This document shows, piece after piece, positions 30,959-43,099 of a stretch of DNA of 64,000 nt. Source of the stretch: Homalodisca vitripennis (Eukaryota; Arthropoda; Insecta; Hemiptera; Cicadellidae); contig NC_060207.1 of NCBI RefSeq assembly GCF_021130785.1, positions 101,721,001 to 101,785,000 of the forward strand, read 5' to 3'. Every line of letters begins with the position of its first letter. Position 1 is the first letter of the stretch. Position numbers and translations under genes: made by a program. Under the pieces are notes generated by a model. It was not told the origin of the DNA. It saw only the letters and a program-made list of their open reading frames with translations, and searched no databases.

Positions 30959-32768
30959 GGCTTGCAGACACAAGTGAACTTACAATTTTGTCTAGATGTG
31001 TACAGAAGATGTACAAGAAAGTGGTTCAATAAATTTATTGAATTTAAAACCTACATTTGTAGCCTTAAAATGTATTTATATATTTCAAATGAGCCAGTAT
31101 GAAATTTAATTGGCTGAAACTTTTGCAGAGTCTCTCCCATTAGTTTATGAAAGCAGACCTATTCTGTCTATACAAATGGTAACTTACGAATCAATCAAAA
31201 CTTTTTATTGAAATTTACAGAATGGTGTCCCAACAAATTAAAAATAATTTATCGTTGGGTGCCCACATAAGATTTGAGAATCTTAGCATATAAGTACATC
31301 TAAAACTGATGTACTGTCACGGGCTCTAGGTGGCGGTGCATCATAATCATATAACAAAATTATTTATATCAAATATGCAATATATCTTATAATCCAGGAA
31401 TAGAGTAGGTAAATACGCTATCAGAAAAGCAACAAACGCATACAAACATCAGGAAATTACATAATAAATATGGATTATAACATTACTCACTATAAAGGGA
31501 AAAAATCAAATTACCCTAACACCATCAGTACACTAAACAATAACGATAAAAATAGCTACACTAATGTTCACAGACACAATGACAATAATATCATCTCTCC
31601 ATTTAAATAAATTAAATACATCATATTATGTAGATGGATTTATTTGCCCTGTCTACAAATAAGCCAAAAAACTAAATAAGATTTCACAGTGTTGAAATAT
31701 TCGGTAATTTATACTTTTCTAAATATAAAAAATTATAAAGAATATTAGTGTTTAGTTCCTTAAAAGTTATTGATCTTTAAACTTTTGAAATAGTTTGAAT
31801 TCATACATAAGCTTTGGATATAATGTCTTATTCATGAGCAATATACCTTCATTGCATATTGAGCAATGGGGAAGACCCGAAATTAAGAAGAATGAGTTAA
31901 TTTAGATGGTTAAAATTAGGTGTAACACTCCACCTCTACATCAAAATTAAAAATGCTAATTATCGGTCCATTGGAAGTTGGTCTTTGGAGTCAAGGCCTC
32001 AGGTTGTCTACTGCAGGGGGAAAAAGGTTCTTTATTTGGTTTTTTCTCCTTTATCTCAGTAGGGGTTCGTCCTACAGAAATGCTACATGTGTATAAAATT
32101 AAAGCTGGTAAAACAGTCTACATCTTCTGTTCTTACAGTTTTTTGTTGTTGATACCATTAATGATATATAAGCTCTCGTAAACTGGTAATTTTTGAAAAA
32201 CCCCATAACATTTTTTGTCAAACTTTTGGTTCCAGTGAGTTAACTCACAAATATAAGATGTCATCAAAGAAACTGTACCGAGGGAAGGTGCCAACCAGTC
32301 TGTATTCTAACATTGAGTTACAGAAGTGTGGCTAAGATATTCTGCTCATCCACGCCTTCACAGGTTATGATGTCTCATTCTGTAATGTACAAGGAGTTAA
32401 AAGTGTACAGAAAATCAAGTTTGACTAAGTGCTGGTTCCTACTGAAATCACTCATTCCAGCAAGTTTTTAAAACTCTAACTTTTGATTAACTTTATATAG
32501 AATGATAATACAAAAATTTTTGTTGAAGTAAATTTAATTCTCAACAACACCCCTTTTGACAAATCTTCTGTATTAGGTTCTTCACAAGTATAGTTAATTA
32601 TTTTTGGCCAAGAATATTAGTTTACTGTGTCAATATTTATTAACAGCTGTGATTCAAACTTTTATGATGCTATTACATGTTTTAGCTAAAGTAAGTGAAA
32701 GTTGTTTTACTATCATACACTTAAATAAATAATTGCTAATAAAAATTTAAGCTTTAAAATTATCTGAA
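30956..32768. other. AT-rich stretch, nothing recognised
   Basis: Apart from the possible retroposed body next to the T tract I can support no feature. Short open frames lack domains. Confidence 0.35.
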
Positions 32769-34140
32769 TACTAGCTGTTACCCGCGGCTTCGCACGCAAT
32801 CTTTAGAACCGAAGTCCTTATATTACTTAGTAAAAGCAATTATGATGTAATATGATGGGAGTCTTATAACAATTTTAAAATGTAAGTAGGCATACATCAG
32901 GTAGATATGATTTAAGTTCATGGTAAATAGTATCATAGTAACTTAATTATTATATCATGTTTGGCACGTGTAGGAGCGTTTCTGGTTCTAATTAATTATA
33001 TACATAACGTCACAGCTGAATCTGCCTTGTCATCCCGACCAAGAAAACACAAATCTCATATCACACAGGTCTCGGAAACTTACTTCGGTCAAAAAGCGTA
33101 TATTTCCAGTCCTTGTCATATATTTCAGGTCTAAGATATTTCCAGTACCATAGTAGAGTTTGCCTTGTTGTTCTGATGAAGAAAAAATATATATACTTAT
33201 GTAGGACTGAGATGCCTACTTAAGACCGTTTAAATTCACTTACCTACTATGTCACAGTTTAGCTTGCCATATTACCTCGATCAAAATACTATATACAATT
33301 GACTATGTAGTCTGGGAAATCTATTTTGGTCAAAATCATGTTGACATAGTTGAGTTTGCCTTATCCTAATGAAGAAAATACACACATAAGTAGGACTGAA
33401 AAGCCTATTACGACCTAGGGGAGAGTCCTGCCTACTTACTATGTACTTTCAGTATAAGAGGGAAATTCTTATTAAGGTTTTGCAACTTTCTAAAATAATC
33501 GTTATTAAAGTTTTGCGTTACACTTGTTTTTTGGATGTAGCAAAGTTTTATGTTACACTTGTTTTTTCGACTGTAGCCAGGGAAAGAATGAATCGTTGAG
33601 ACATGTTAGTATTCATTTCTCTGTTTTTCCATTAGCCATTGTTAAAATGTAATATCATAATGTCAAGGAAGCCCGCCAGTTTAAAGTAAAACATTCATAA
33701 CTTTGTTCAGTAAGGTTAGTTTTATAACAGTATTTAATGCATTAGATGATTTTAATTCCTCACTGGCGGAATCTGCAGTAAAATTTATATATTAATGTTT
33801 TATTTACTACCTGCATTACACTACCGATCAAGTACTGTTTACTTATTATTGATAACATTCAAATGTAAACAGATGTTTCAGAAAGTATGTCGAACTATAG
33901 CTGTCAAAATACGTTTCGTTCTTATCATAACATTCGAATGTAAACAAACTAATTTTTTAATTTGAATTTGACTTTATTTGGTGAAATGAATGTGTTATGG
34001 GTGGTAAAAAGCACTCTAAATGTTAATTCAGACCAAAAGCTATACCTGTTCCAAATTTCAGCACAATCCATATAGCAGTTTCAGTGTGATTCGAGGACAA
34101 ACCTCCAAACATTCAAACTTTCGCAAATATTAGTGGGATT
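32769..34140. repeat. 1.4-kb dispersed repeat, first copy
   Basis: It starts ACTAGCTGTTACCCGCGGCTT followed by CGCACGC and ends with ATTCAAACTTTCGCAAATAT then TAGTGGGATT. Both end signatures are familiar from a repeat family widespread in arthropod genomes. The interior holds several diverged direct subrepeats of roughly 100-200 bp marked by TCAAAAAGCG, GAGTTTGCCTTG and GATGAAGAAAA. It has no coding capacity. Confidence 0.6.
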
Positions 34141-34708
34141 TAACAAAATCTTCCCCATGCTTTCTTGCAATAAATTGTTAGAAACACAATAGCTTTGTAA
34201 AACAAAACTGACATTCAATAGACAAGTTTTCTTTCATGACAGTTACCTGTTTTAAGATATGTAGATTATATCTATTAGATGCTGAAATTTAAAGTTACTA
34301 AATAATGTCAAATTGTTCTTAAAATTATTCCTGGCTTGTAAAATATCCTTCCTTTATACCCCTAATTAAGTGTTTTGCTACGTTCGTTTGAACAGCCCAC
34401 CTCGGAACAGCTGATTTGCGAATGCCATCCCCTCTTCACGCTCCACCCTGGTTGAGACGCTTGTCCACTCCAGTCTGGTTGCTGAGGTCCCGCACCGACC
34501 AGCACAAAGAACATTTAAGTTTTCTTGTAAAACTTGTGTTAATTAATTTGTAATGAGATCAATATAGCTAAGATTTATTCTCCCTGGTGCTATCATCGCT
34601 GAACATCCAGACTACAGTAAAAGTAACACCATGCTTCTTTCCTCTAAATATTACCTCACCTAAATAAGTTTCCTGCCTCCAACATATATAAATCCTATTA
34701 ATATTATA

Positions 34709-36290
34709 AACTAGCAGTTACATGCAGCTTTGCACAAAAGTTTAAAAACCTTGACTTCTTAGTGAACGCATTTATAAATGTAATATGATGGATCCCTTTT
34801 ATAGTACCGTACTGAAACAGAAGTAAGCATATATCTGGTACTTATTATTTCATTATCCATGGTTAAGAAGTTTAAAAGTTCAATAATATTTTTACTGGTT
34901 CATAATGTAGGTTTTGCACATTCAGGAACAACACTCAAAATTGAACACACACACATATATATATATATAGATTTCTGGTTTGAATCAATTACATTTCTGA
35001 TACCACAGTTGAGTTAGCCTGCACTAATGCCTCATTTAAGAATATATATATATATATATATATAAAGATCTCGGAAACCTACTTCGAACAAAAAGCGTCT
35101 ATTTTCTGCTCTTGTAATGTACTTCCGGTTAAAGGTATTACCAGTGCAATAAGTTGAGTTTGCCTTGTACACATGAAGAAGGTATATGTACATACAATGC
35201 ACTGAGAAACCCTACATGCACGGCCTTTTTAACAACAAACGCTTAAAAAGTCTCTATTCTCATGTTTGAATTAACTTCCAGTGTATGTATTTACGGTACT
35301 ACAGTTGAGTTTACCTTGTTACTCTGGTAAAAATATATACCTATGTTGGTTTTCAAGACCTTCTTCGATAAAAAGCATCTACTACAACCCTCTAAATCTA
35401 CATACGGTCTAAGATATTTTAAGTACCTTAATTGAATTTGCCTTTTTAGAATGATGAAGAAAATACACACACACACACACACACACACATACATATATAT
35501 ATTTATGAACAACTGAAAAGTTACTGCGTAAAAAGTATCTATTCAGGCCACAGTAAATTCATTTCTTGTAATTTTAGCTCCACAGCAGAGTTTGCATTGT
35601 TGCCCAGACTAGGAAAATATATACATACTTAGGTCTCGGTAATCAACTATCAGACCTTTATACTTCCTTCAACTTCTTTTTCTTTTGTGAAAAGTATCTA
35701 CTTCCAGTGTATGATATTTCTGGTGGTAATAATTGATTATTAATTTTACACCATTTAAGTTAGTAACCATATGTGCATAAGTTAGTAAAACTACTTTAGT
35801 CAAAAAGCATCTACTTCCATCACTTGTTTTGTCTCCGGTATAAAGCAGAGAATAGAAAATGCTTGAAATTAAATTAATTTAACAATTTCAAATAATAATA
35901 AGTATAGCGTGATAGAAGTCTTGTTTTTCAGATTAAAGTCTGAGAAATAATGGCTTGTTGAGACATGTATGTGTCCATACTTAAACCACAGTACAAATGT
36001 CAAGGGAGCCAACTAGTTTCGAGTACCTTCTTGTATACAAACATTCACAGCTTTGTTCATAAAGGTCGGTTTCATAACAGATTTTAATAGTATTTCTAAT
36101 GCATTAGATGGTTTAAATTCAACACTGGTGCAATCTGTAACAAAAATAAGATAATAATTGCCCCTTTGCAATTCACATTACACTACTGATCAAGCACTGT
36201 ATGTTTAATAATTTCTTAAATTTAAATGTAAACAAACATTTTTGCCGAACATTGGCTGAGTGTGTGAGCGTTTAATGATACAAAACCTAG
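34709..36290. repeat. Diverged second copy of the 1.4-kb repeat
   Basis: It begins AACTAGCAGTTACATGCAGC, a mutated version of the head of the 32769 copy, in the same orientation. It has the same internal landmarks: ATGTAATATGATGG near the start; GAGTTTGCCTTG at about 35157; CACTACTGATCAAGCACTGT at about 36180, matching the first copy at about 33820. Internal subrepeats are more numerous here, which explains its greater length. A (CA)n/(TA)n microsatellite lies inside at 35467-35502. The right boundary is approximate. Confidence 0.5.
35467..35502. repeat. (CA)n followed by (TA)n microsatellite
   Basis: About 13 CA units run into an imperfect TA stretch within the second 1.4-kb repeat copy. 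Similar short (TA)n runs lie at 34965 and 35041-35063. Confidence 0.85.
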
Positions 36291-36299
36291 TGAACATAT

Positions 36300-38800
36300 T
36301 TAGATTAAATTTGTCATGTACATTACTTATATAATAGAATAATAAATAGACATTTTAATTCCAAAATACCACTCACAAATAAATACAGTACTGTAAAGTT
36401 ATTTTTTTATTTCATTTTATTTTTTAATTTACTGTAGGAAGAGCAGTATTTTTACAGCTGATTGAGTCACAGAATGCAAAGTACAACGCAGTGCCCCAAT
36501 CTTTTGTATTTCCATGAATAACCTGTTGTAGAGTAATGCAAATAGAAACAACAGGTTGTATTATCTAATTTTTATAATCAATGGCAGCAAGGATGAATTC
36601 AAACCAACTGTTTATTCTGGACGTTGTTGGACATTTACTTAATAAACAAAATTGTTAATGTATACATGTGGGTACTCGAAATTGGTTTCCTTTGACATTG
36701 TGAGACAGAATATTTACAGTAGTTGAATAAGCAAAATCGGAGGGATTGGGCACTAACATGATTTCAAAGAACCATTCACTCACAATTTGAGAAAACTAGC
36801 GAGCACGGTGAGTTTGGGGCCATAGAAAGTGAAATTACAAAGCAATACACAAGACACAAAATACAATTTTTTTATCAGAAAATCGTTAAGGGGACACCGT
36901 GTTTATTTCTTACTGATGTGGAACACACAAAAAATTAGGTATAAAAATATTGGTATGATTCCTAGACTGAACTTCGGTGATAAAGCGAACAGGCATTGGG
37001 ATGCAAAAGTGTATACTGTCAGGTATACAGATATTCAAACCTTCGAAAAACAAATACCTTGCAGTGAGCTGTATGGCCCACAAAGTTTTCAAACCTATAG
37101 GGAATTATACTAATCATAAAATTTATTAGTAAATCGGGATATTTTGAAAAGTTCATATCTTCATGCGTATACCAGTGTAGGTTTGGCTACACAATTCTTG
37201 ATAACTGTTTGACGTAAAGAGATTTTGGACCAATTGAGGTATATTGAGGAGTAAGGCACAGCCTTTGTTTTTAAATATATACCTTTAAAAATAATAGTCA
37301 CTTTATAGCACTAAATTAATTTAACCGTCCATCATCAATATTTTTGACGACTCAGACTTTCACTAAACGTCATTATAAACAATTTTGATGATAAACATTC
37401 ATGTCTTTAAAATCATTTTGCCAACACTAATACCGATTAATTCGCATTATAACCTGTACCGTTCGAAAGCCCATGAGTTTTTCTTTATGTTTTCAAAGTT
37501 ATGTCAATTTCTCATACTCTGTAAGAAACATTAGTCAACATCACTTTCATCATCTGTTGTTTCCAGAGAAGTGTGTTTACATTATTTGTTGCTGCTCAGA
37601 TATGAACATGTGAATTATGTTGTTTACAGTTTATTTTGTCCTTGTTATTGTTTCAATTCATTGTTATGTAGTTACTAATTGTTAGAAATTACATTATTGC
37701 ACGTAAATATTGTTTTTCATATAAGTTAATCACTATTTTAACTTTCCTCTATACACGTAAATATTATTAATTGCTAAAAAACTTACAGTAATGTATATTT
37801 CTGTGTCCATGGTAAAATTTGCTACAAGTAGGCTGTTATAAATGTTGTATTGCAACTATATTAATTTAGTATAATACAAAAAGTAAGAACATTGTTATAT
37901 CAATGTGTTATATAACTACCGCAAGTAGGAAACATTTCAAATGTGCACTTATTTATAAAAATATATATTTTTATTATTAATATAAACAGTTCAACATTAC
38001 ACATTTCTGCTTCAGGACAAAATTTCCTACAATTTGGCTATTCTGAATTTTGAATATGTGTAATATTTCAAATACAGATCATACTTTATTGCAAATTTTG
38101 TTTTTATTTTTTTTACTTTTTTAATTTCTAAACTAAGAAATACTTTTTTCTAACTTTATAGTTACATGGTCTGAAAGCACAGTTCTTTGAAAAAAAGTGG
38201 TATATAACATTTTGTATTTAAGTTACCTATTATTTAGATTTATTATAAATTTTACAAGGACAGTCTGCAAAACCTCACAAAACGAATATGCAATTTACGA
38301 AATCTGGTGGACACTTGGAGGCTTAATAATGCAGATCACTTTACTAGAATCATCTAAAATGAAAACTACTATTAATCACAAAAGATACACCAGAAGTGTA
38401 AGTTTGTAAAATTAATAATAAAAAGGAATATATAATAAATAATCAGGAATAATAGAGAAAATATTTCTTCACCTCATCTCTGTAATCAACCTATAATTCT
38501 AGATGACTACAAAATGTAATAATCACTGACACAAGTGAGAAGTTCTCAAGTTATTTGTAAACAACGTCCTGTCAATTTATCTGTTGCATAGCAATGTAAA
38601 CAAATCAGTTAAATGATAACATTTGTGTCTAGAGCTGGTCAAAAATACATGAAACTTGATAAAACTGGACTTTATAACATGTCTTTTGTAAAAGAATGAA
38701 GTAATACGCATTAGAAATATATAAAATTGTTGAAATTCTTGACCTCAGGATACTTTATCTTATCAGAAAATAACGAAATGGCATTTTTAGATATAACTAA
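36300..38800. other. AT-rich intergenic stretch
   Basis: No gene, element end or repeat is supported. The 94-codon open frame at 36829 has no domain I recognise and AT-driven codon use. The last few hundred bases probably contain the promoter or 5' UTR of the SIAH-like gene. Confidence 0.35.
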
Positions 38801-38808
38801 ATACTTAT

Positions 38809-39711
38809 TTGATGATTCACAATCTTTTTCCAAGAGATCTAAACTATTTATTTCACCACAGTGAGCTTGACTACATCAACTTCACAACTGTAAGTGGCTT
38901 TACCAATATGGCTAGCAGTTTGATGCGAAAGTTTAAAAATATAGTTTCTACCTTGGAAAGGATTGCTGAGTGCCCGGTATGCCTACAAACAGTGACACCA
39001 CCGTTCAAGCTATGTGCTGCAGGACATTTTATATGCAGTGGGTGCATCAAGACGATGAAATTGTGCCCTATTTGTCAAAAGGAATTTATTTTGGAAAATC
39101 CTATTTGTGTAAAGAATATGCTGGAAGCATTGCCACGGTTCTGCCGAAGTGCCATGAATGGATGTGAAGTGATTTTAAATGAAGACTTAGATCATGAATT
39201 GTTTTGTGGTTTTCACACTGTAAAATGTGTGCTAGATAATTGTAATGATGAAGTAATGGTATACAAACTGCTGGAACATCATCAAAGAAAACACCCTGGT
39301 GATTTTGTCACCGATGTAAACATTTTTGGAACATGGAAACTCGAAGAAACTTCTAAGACTATACCTATTTACCTCTTCAATGCCTGGTTTTGGGTTGAGT
39401 TCATTAACATAGGAAACAAATATCTAAAAATCAGCTTCCTTCTGCTTCCTACTGCAAGAATTACTGATGAATACTATGTACGTGTAAGTTTTAAAAGAGA
39501 TCATTTTTATTTTATGTGCACTCTTAGAGCTTTGGTGGCTTGGGTTCTTGAAGATAGAACAGAAGAAAGCACCAGCAATGAAGATAGCAGTGGGCATCAA
39601 GGAAATCTGCTTCACTACACGATACTGCTTCCGTTGAAACAGCTCGTCAGTGTGTTGAAAGGTGATCTAACACTCGATTATGCTCTTGAATTCTTTAAGG
39701 AAACAAAATGA
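38809..39711 (+). CDS. SIAH/SINA-like RING-type E3 ubiquitin ligase, 300 aa
   Basis: SIAH proteins attach ubiquitin to substrates bound through a C-terminal TRAF-like domain. Here residues about 56-93 form the RING finger (ECPVCLQTVTPPFKLCAAGH...CSGCIKTMKLCPIC). Residues about 111-165 form the SIAH-type double zinc finger (CRSAMNGCEVIL...CGFHTVKC...LLEHHQRKHP). The remainder corresponds to the divergent substrate-binding domain. Length (about 280-300 aa) fits the family. The ATG at 38809 gives the longest frame; MASSLMRKF at 38908 is an attractive alternative nearer to the domain start. The frame is intact and without introns, in a transposon-rich area, so it may be a member of the expanded insect sina-like family or an old retrocopy. 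Two AATAAA sites follow at 39891 and 40011. Confidence 0.85.
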   Translation: MMIHNLFPRDLNYLFHHSELDYINFTTVSGFTNMASSLMRKFKNIVSTLERIAECPVCLQTVTPPFKLCAAGHFICSGCIKTMKLCPICQKEFILENPICVKNMLEALPRFCRSAMNGCEVILNEDLDHELFCGFHTVKCVLDNCNDEVMVYKLLEHHQRKHPGDFVTDVNIFGTWKLEETSKTIPIYLFNAWFWVEFINIGNKYLKISFLLLPTARITDEYYVRVSFKRDHFYFMCTLRALVAWVLEDRTEESTSNEDSSGHQGNLLHYTILLPLKQLVSVLKGDLTLDYALEFFKETK

Positions 39712-39830
39712 TTTTAGAACTTTGAATCTTTCCTAATTAAAAAATCTATTTCTTGGTTTATTTTATCACTAGAGAAACATTTTTAGCATTGTTCATAGGT
39801 ATTGCCAAATATTTCTTAATTTTATAGTAG

Positions 39831-40062
39831 TAAATGCAGCTTTTGTATAGTTATCCTATACATGAGATGTTATTACTGATTAGATAAAGAAATAAATGTT
39901 TTTGTATCTTTGTTATTGTGCAATGTATTTTATTTTTACCTTACAAGCACTAAATACAGCTTTTACATAGTTATCATATACATCAGATGCTATTAATGAT
40001 TAAATAAAGAAATAAATGTTTTTATATCTTTGTTATTGTGCAATGTATTTTATTTTTACCTT
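39831..40062. repeat. 120-bp tandem duplication in the 3' flank of the SIAH-like gene
   Basis: The segment beginning TAAATGCAGCTTTTGTATAG at 39831 recurs at 39951 as TAAATACAGCTTTTACATAG. The match continues for about 110 bases with few differences, an exact 120-bp offset. Each unit contains AAAGAAATAAATG, so the poly(A) signal and downstream region are duplicated. Confidence 0.9.
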
Positions 40063-40149
40063 TGTATTTTATTTTAGGCACTGTAAGTATTATTTATACT
40101 CATATTGGAATGAGATCATAAATAATGGTTAATTTGTGGGCTCAGTTCC

Positions 40150-41900
40150 ATAGATTCAAGATTCAAACATTCTTTATTCATATTATGTACAAAGGTACAA
40201 TAAATAGCGTCAAATTACAAATGGTCAAGACTTAATACTAGATAGGACTTTAATATAGATTTTATTTATATTAAAATATATTATGTTATACCAAACATAG
40301 AATGGCCCCTCCTAGATTCCTTACAACAGTTAGGTCAGAATTGCTTAATTCTAGCTGAGAAAATATTCATCTAGCGAATAAAGAGATAAATTTATTAAAT
40401 AATCTTTCGCTTTAGATTTGAATTTACATAAATTATTTTCCAGTAAAATATGCCTTGGTAGCATATACAAAAACTTTGTTCCCATATATTTAGTTTTTTT
40501 CTTAAAAAAATCTAAATGATGTGTTTCAACCTGTCTATTTAATCGAGTGTTGTGAATATGATTATTTACAGATAAAAATCGGGTCAAAGTTCTGTTTTAC
40601 GTAAGTCATAGTTTCTAAAATATAGAGCCCATATACAGTTAATATTTTTAGATTACCAAAAAGATGTTTGACTGAGTCTTCTCTTTTTAATTTGCACATA
40701 ATTTCTTAATGATTTCTTTTGTTTGTATTAAAATTCTATCTAAATTTCCCTTTTTTGTTGCTCCATATATGCTTATCCCATAAGCAAGATGTGAGTGAAC
40801 TAAAGAAAAATATATTATTTTTAATGTTTCCAAGCTACAGTACTTTGCCAATTGTATCAGAGCAAATAAGCCTGTTGACATTTTGCCTACCTCATGATCA
40901 GTGTGCTTGTCCCAACTTAGGTTTTCGTCAATTAAAAGCCCTAAAAAATGTTGTTACTTCAACTTGTTCTATTATTTCGTTATTTATAGCTACTTGTGGG
41001 TTTTATTTTATTCCTTGTTTGTTTTGTACAAAAATGATATAAAATTAGATTTTTACTTGAGTTTAGTAGAAGATTTTTATGATCCAAAAATTCTTTGACA
41101 ATTGACAAAGTAATAAATGATGAAACTTCAACATTTTCTTTAGTGTCTCCTGATATTTTTATATTCGAATCGTCAGCAAACAAACAAATAGTACTACCAA
41201 CAGGGATCGCTCCAGGTAAACCTACCTGTTAAGTAGCAAAGAAACAAGAGGGGCCCCAGGACAGACCCCCTGCGGCACACCATGTTTAATTATTCGTCTC
41301 TGGGAATTGAACTTGCGGATGTAATTGTATTTTTCTGAAAAATTCTGATATTGAATGTTCAATCTCAACATTGCTGTCTATTTTTTGAGATAAGATTCAA
41401 ACCATTCCAATTGTTTTCCAGTAATCCCTAGTTTTTCTAATGACTTTTAAAAGTTTTTTTATGAGACACACTGTCAAAGGCTCTAGTCATATCTAAAAAT
41501 ACACCTAAAACTTTTCCCCTTTATCAACTGATTCGATAATTGTTTGGATGAACTCAATTCCTGCAGTAATTGTTGATCGACCTGACTGAAAAACCGTGTT
41601 GTTCTTTATCTAGGAGTTGGTGTTCTACTAAATAATCTACTAACTGAAAGTGAACAACTCTTTCAAGTATTTTTGAAAAGATGGGTAGCAATGACACAGG
41701 ACGATAGCCATGACACATCATTAGGATTTCCTTTTTTAAAAATGGGAATTACTCTAGCAATTTTTAATGATTCAGGGAATATTCCAGAGATAACAGGTTT
41801 GCTACCAAAGTTTACAGAAGCAGTGTATAGTATATACCATCATTAGTGACTTAATTGCTAATAGCGTTAACCTTAAATATTTCACCAATTGAATGCTGTT
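40150..41900 (-). pseudogene. Degraded LINE (RT region), minus strand
   Basis: On the minus strand, RT motifs appear in order across several frames. These are GIFPESLKIARVIPIFKKG near 41730-41790, EWFESYLKK near 41380, GVPQGVCPGAPL near 41230-41290, FADDSNIKI near 41150-41180, and the C-terminal LIQLAKYCSLETLKIIYFSL, LVHSHLAYGISIYG (40687-40881). The C-terminus LINLSLYSLDEYFLS stops near 40351. The tail near 40150-40190 carries GAATCTTGAATC-like repeats after AATAAAG. The same C-terminal signature (SLSLYSLEEF) occurs in the plus-strand LINE at 43100-44099, so the two are the same clade. Many stops; inactive. Confidence 0.75.
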
Positions 41901-41954
41901 AAAAATAATTTATATGTATATATAGTATACATATAAATTATATATATATATACA

Positions 41955-42340
41955 CAAGGTGTTTGAAAAGTCTGGGTACGGCTTAATATTTTACATAACA
42001 TAGCAGATAACATCTATAAACTTTGCACAGTGTCATATGGCTATGTAAACTATTTTTCCTTGCTATTACCATGGACATGCCAACCATGGGGGGACGGCCC
42101 ACAGAGGAAAACATGGAAATCTTAAATGAAAGCATGGGTCGAGTGATACCTCATTTGAAAGAGCTCACTTAGTAGAGTTGAATGCCGCAAACCGCATCTC
42201 AAAAGGTTTATCCAATCACAAATGGCGGGTTGTTTTAGGTACACATTGTGAAGTACATTATGCCGCTGCCATTTCTGACTGGATTGTTCGTTATTCTGAT
42301 GCGGTAAGCGGCGTTTCATAAAATAAAAGGTTGTAAATAA
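41955..42340 (+). mobile_element. Fragment of a DNA transposon related to the 44222-49312 element
   Basis: The sequence AAGGTGTTTGAAAAGTCTGG and GTACGGCTTAATATTTT parallels the terminal repeat at 44222 (GGGGTGCTGAAAAGTCCCGG, GACGGTCTAATAACTTTT). Further in, GCATGGGTCGAGTGATACCTC matches GCATAGGTCGAGTCGTACAT of that element at the same relative place. It is thus a diverged cousin's end of the same Tc1/mariner-type group. No transposase is left and the other end was not found. Confidence 0.6.
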
Positions 42341-42689
42341 AAGGTTAGTTGCAAATTATTAATAAGTAAGTACTTTGTTCTAAGATTGTATTTTCACATA
42401 GTGAATAAAATAGCATCGCTAGTGGTGTAACTATAATATATATAAATATATATATGTATATAAATGTATGCGTTTCTGTCACACTTTGTGTATGAAAACC
42501 CAAATTTACACAACCAAAGTAACGAAATACAGTGCTTTGTAAATAATATTTAAATTTAAGTCCTTTTATATGGTCTACAAAATATATGGTCATAGCCAAG
42601 CATTTGAACAACTCTGCTTTTAATCTGGTGCGTTTTTCAGTAACATAAGTTAATGCTTTCATTTTTTACTTTAGGTTTTTTTCTCAAAG

Positions 42690-43090
42690 GTTCATTTAGT
42701 TTATGAACTTGTTAAAAAATTTTGGGCCATGTAGCAGAACTGGCACCTAGAGGGAATTACCCCAAACAGAGACAATTCCAGCTGATAAAACTGGGAACTG
42801 TATGTTGCTCTATTCACAGCTTTGATTTATGGTGATCTAATTATTTATGTACATGCGTCAATGAACAATATTTATACAGCTGGTCAAAATTGAATACTTT
42901 ATTTTCTTTAAAAATATAGCTGATTCAGTTTGTTCTTTATAAACCAAACATTATGCGCAACATGTGTGTCTTTGTGCCATTATTATTGGTTTAAGAATAG
43001 TTTAATGTATTAATACAAACCTTAACATACTCTCAAACCAAGAAAAATATAGTAGCTTCATGTGTTTATCTTTAAGGTGCTCCTTAGAAT
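42690..43090 (-). pseudogene. 3' part of the minus-strand host LINE
   Basis: Across frames on the minus strand there are LLYFSWFESMLRF (RT C-terminal 'YFSLFESRLRYG' motif) and KEQTESAIFLKKIKYSIL, then GPKFFNKFIN...LKK-like C-terminal sequence. This is what should follow the segment at 44100-44219 if the plus-strand LINE between them were absent, so both belong to one interrupted LINE running from about 52.1 kb. Confidence 0.45.
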
Positions 43091-43099
43091 GGTAAAAAA

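Noticed and set aside
30706..31102. Open frames rich in Lys or Phe around 30.9 kb
   Set aside because: They translate the T49/A49 tract.
35467..35502. CRISPR-like or coding repeat at the CA/TA tracts
   Set aside because: Simple microsatellites in a eukaryotic repeat; no spacers.
36829..37113. 94-codon plus-strand open frame
   Set aside because: No recognisable domain, AT-driven composition, no supporting splice or promoter signals.
42345..42662. 105-codon minus-strand open frame
   Set aside because: Contains a TA-repeat-derived YIYIYIF stretch and no domain; lies in the 3' region of the decayed LINE.
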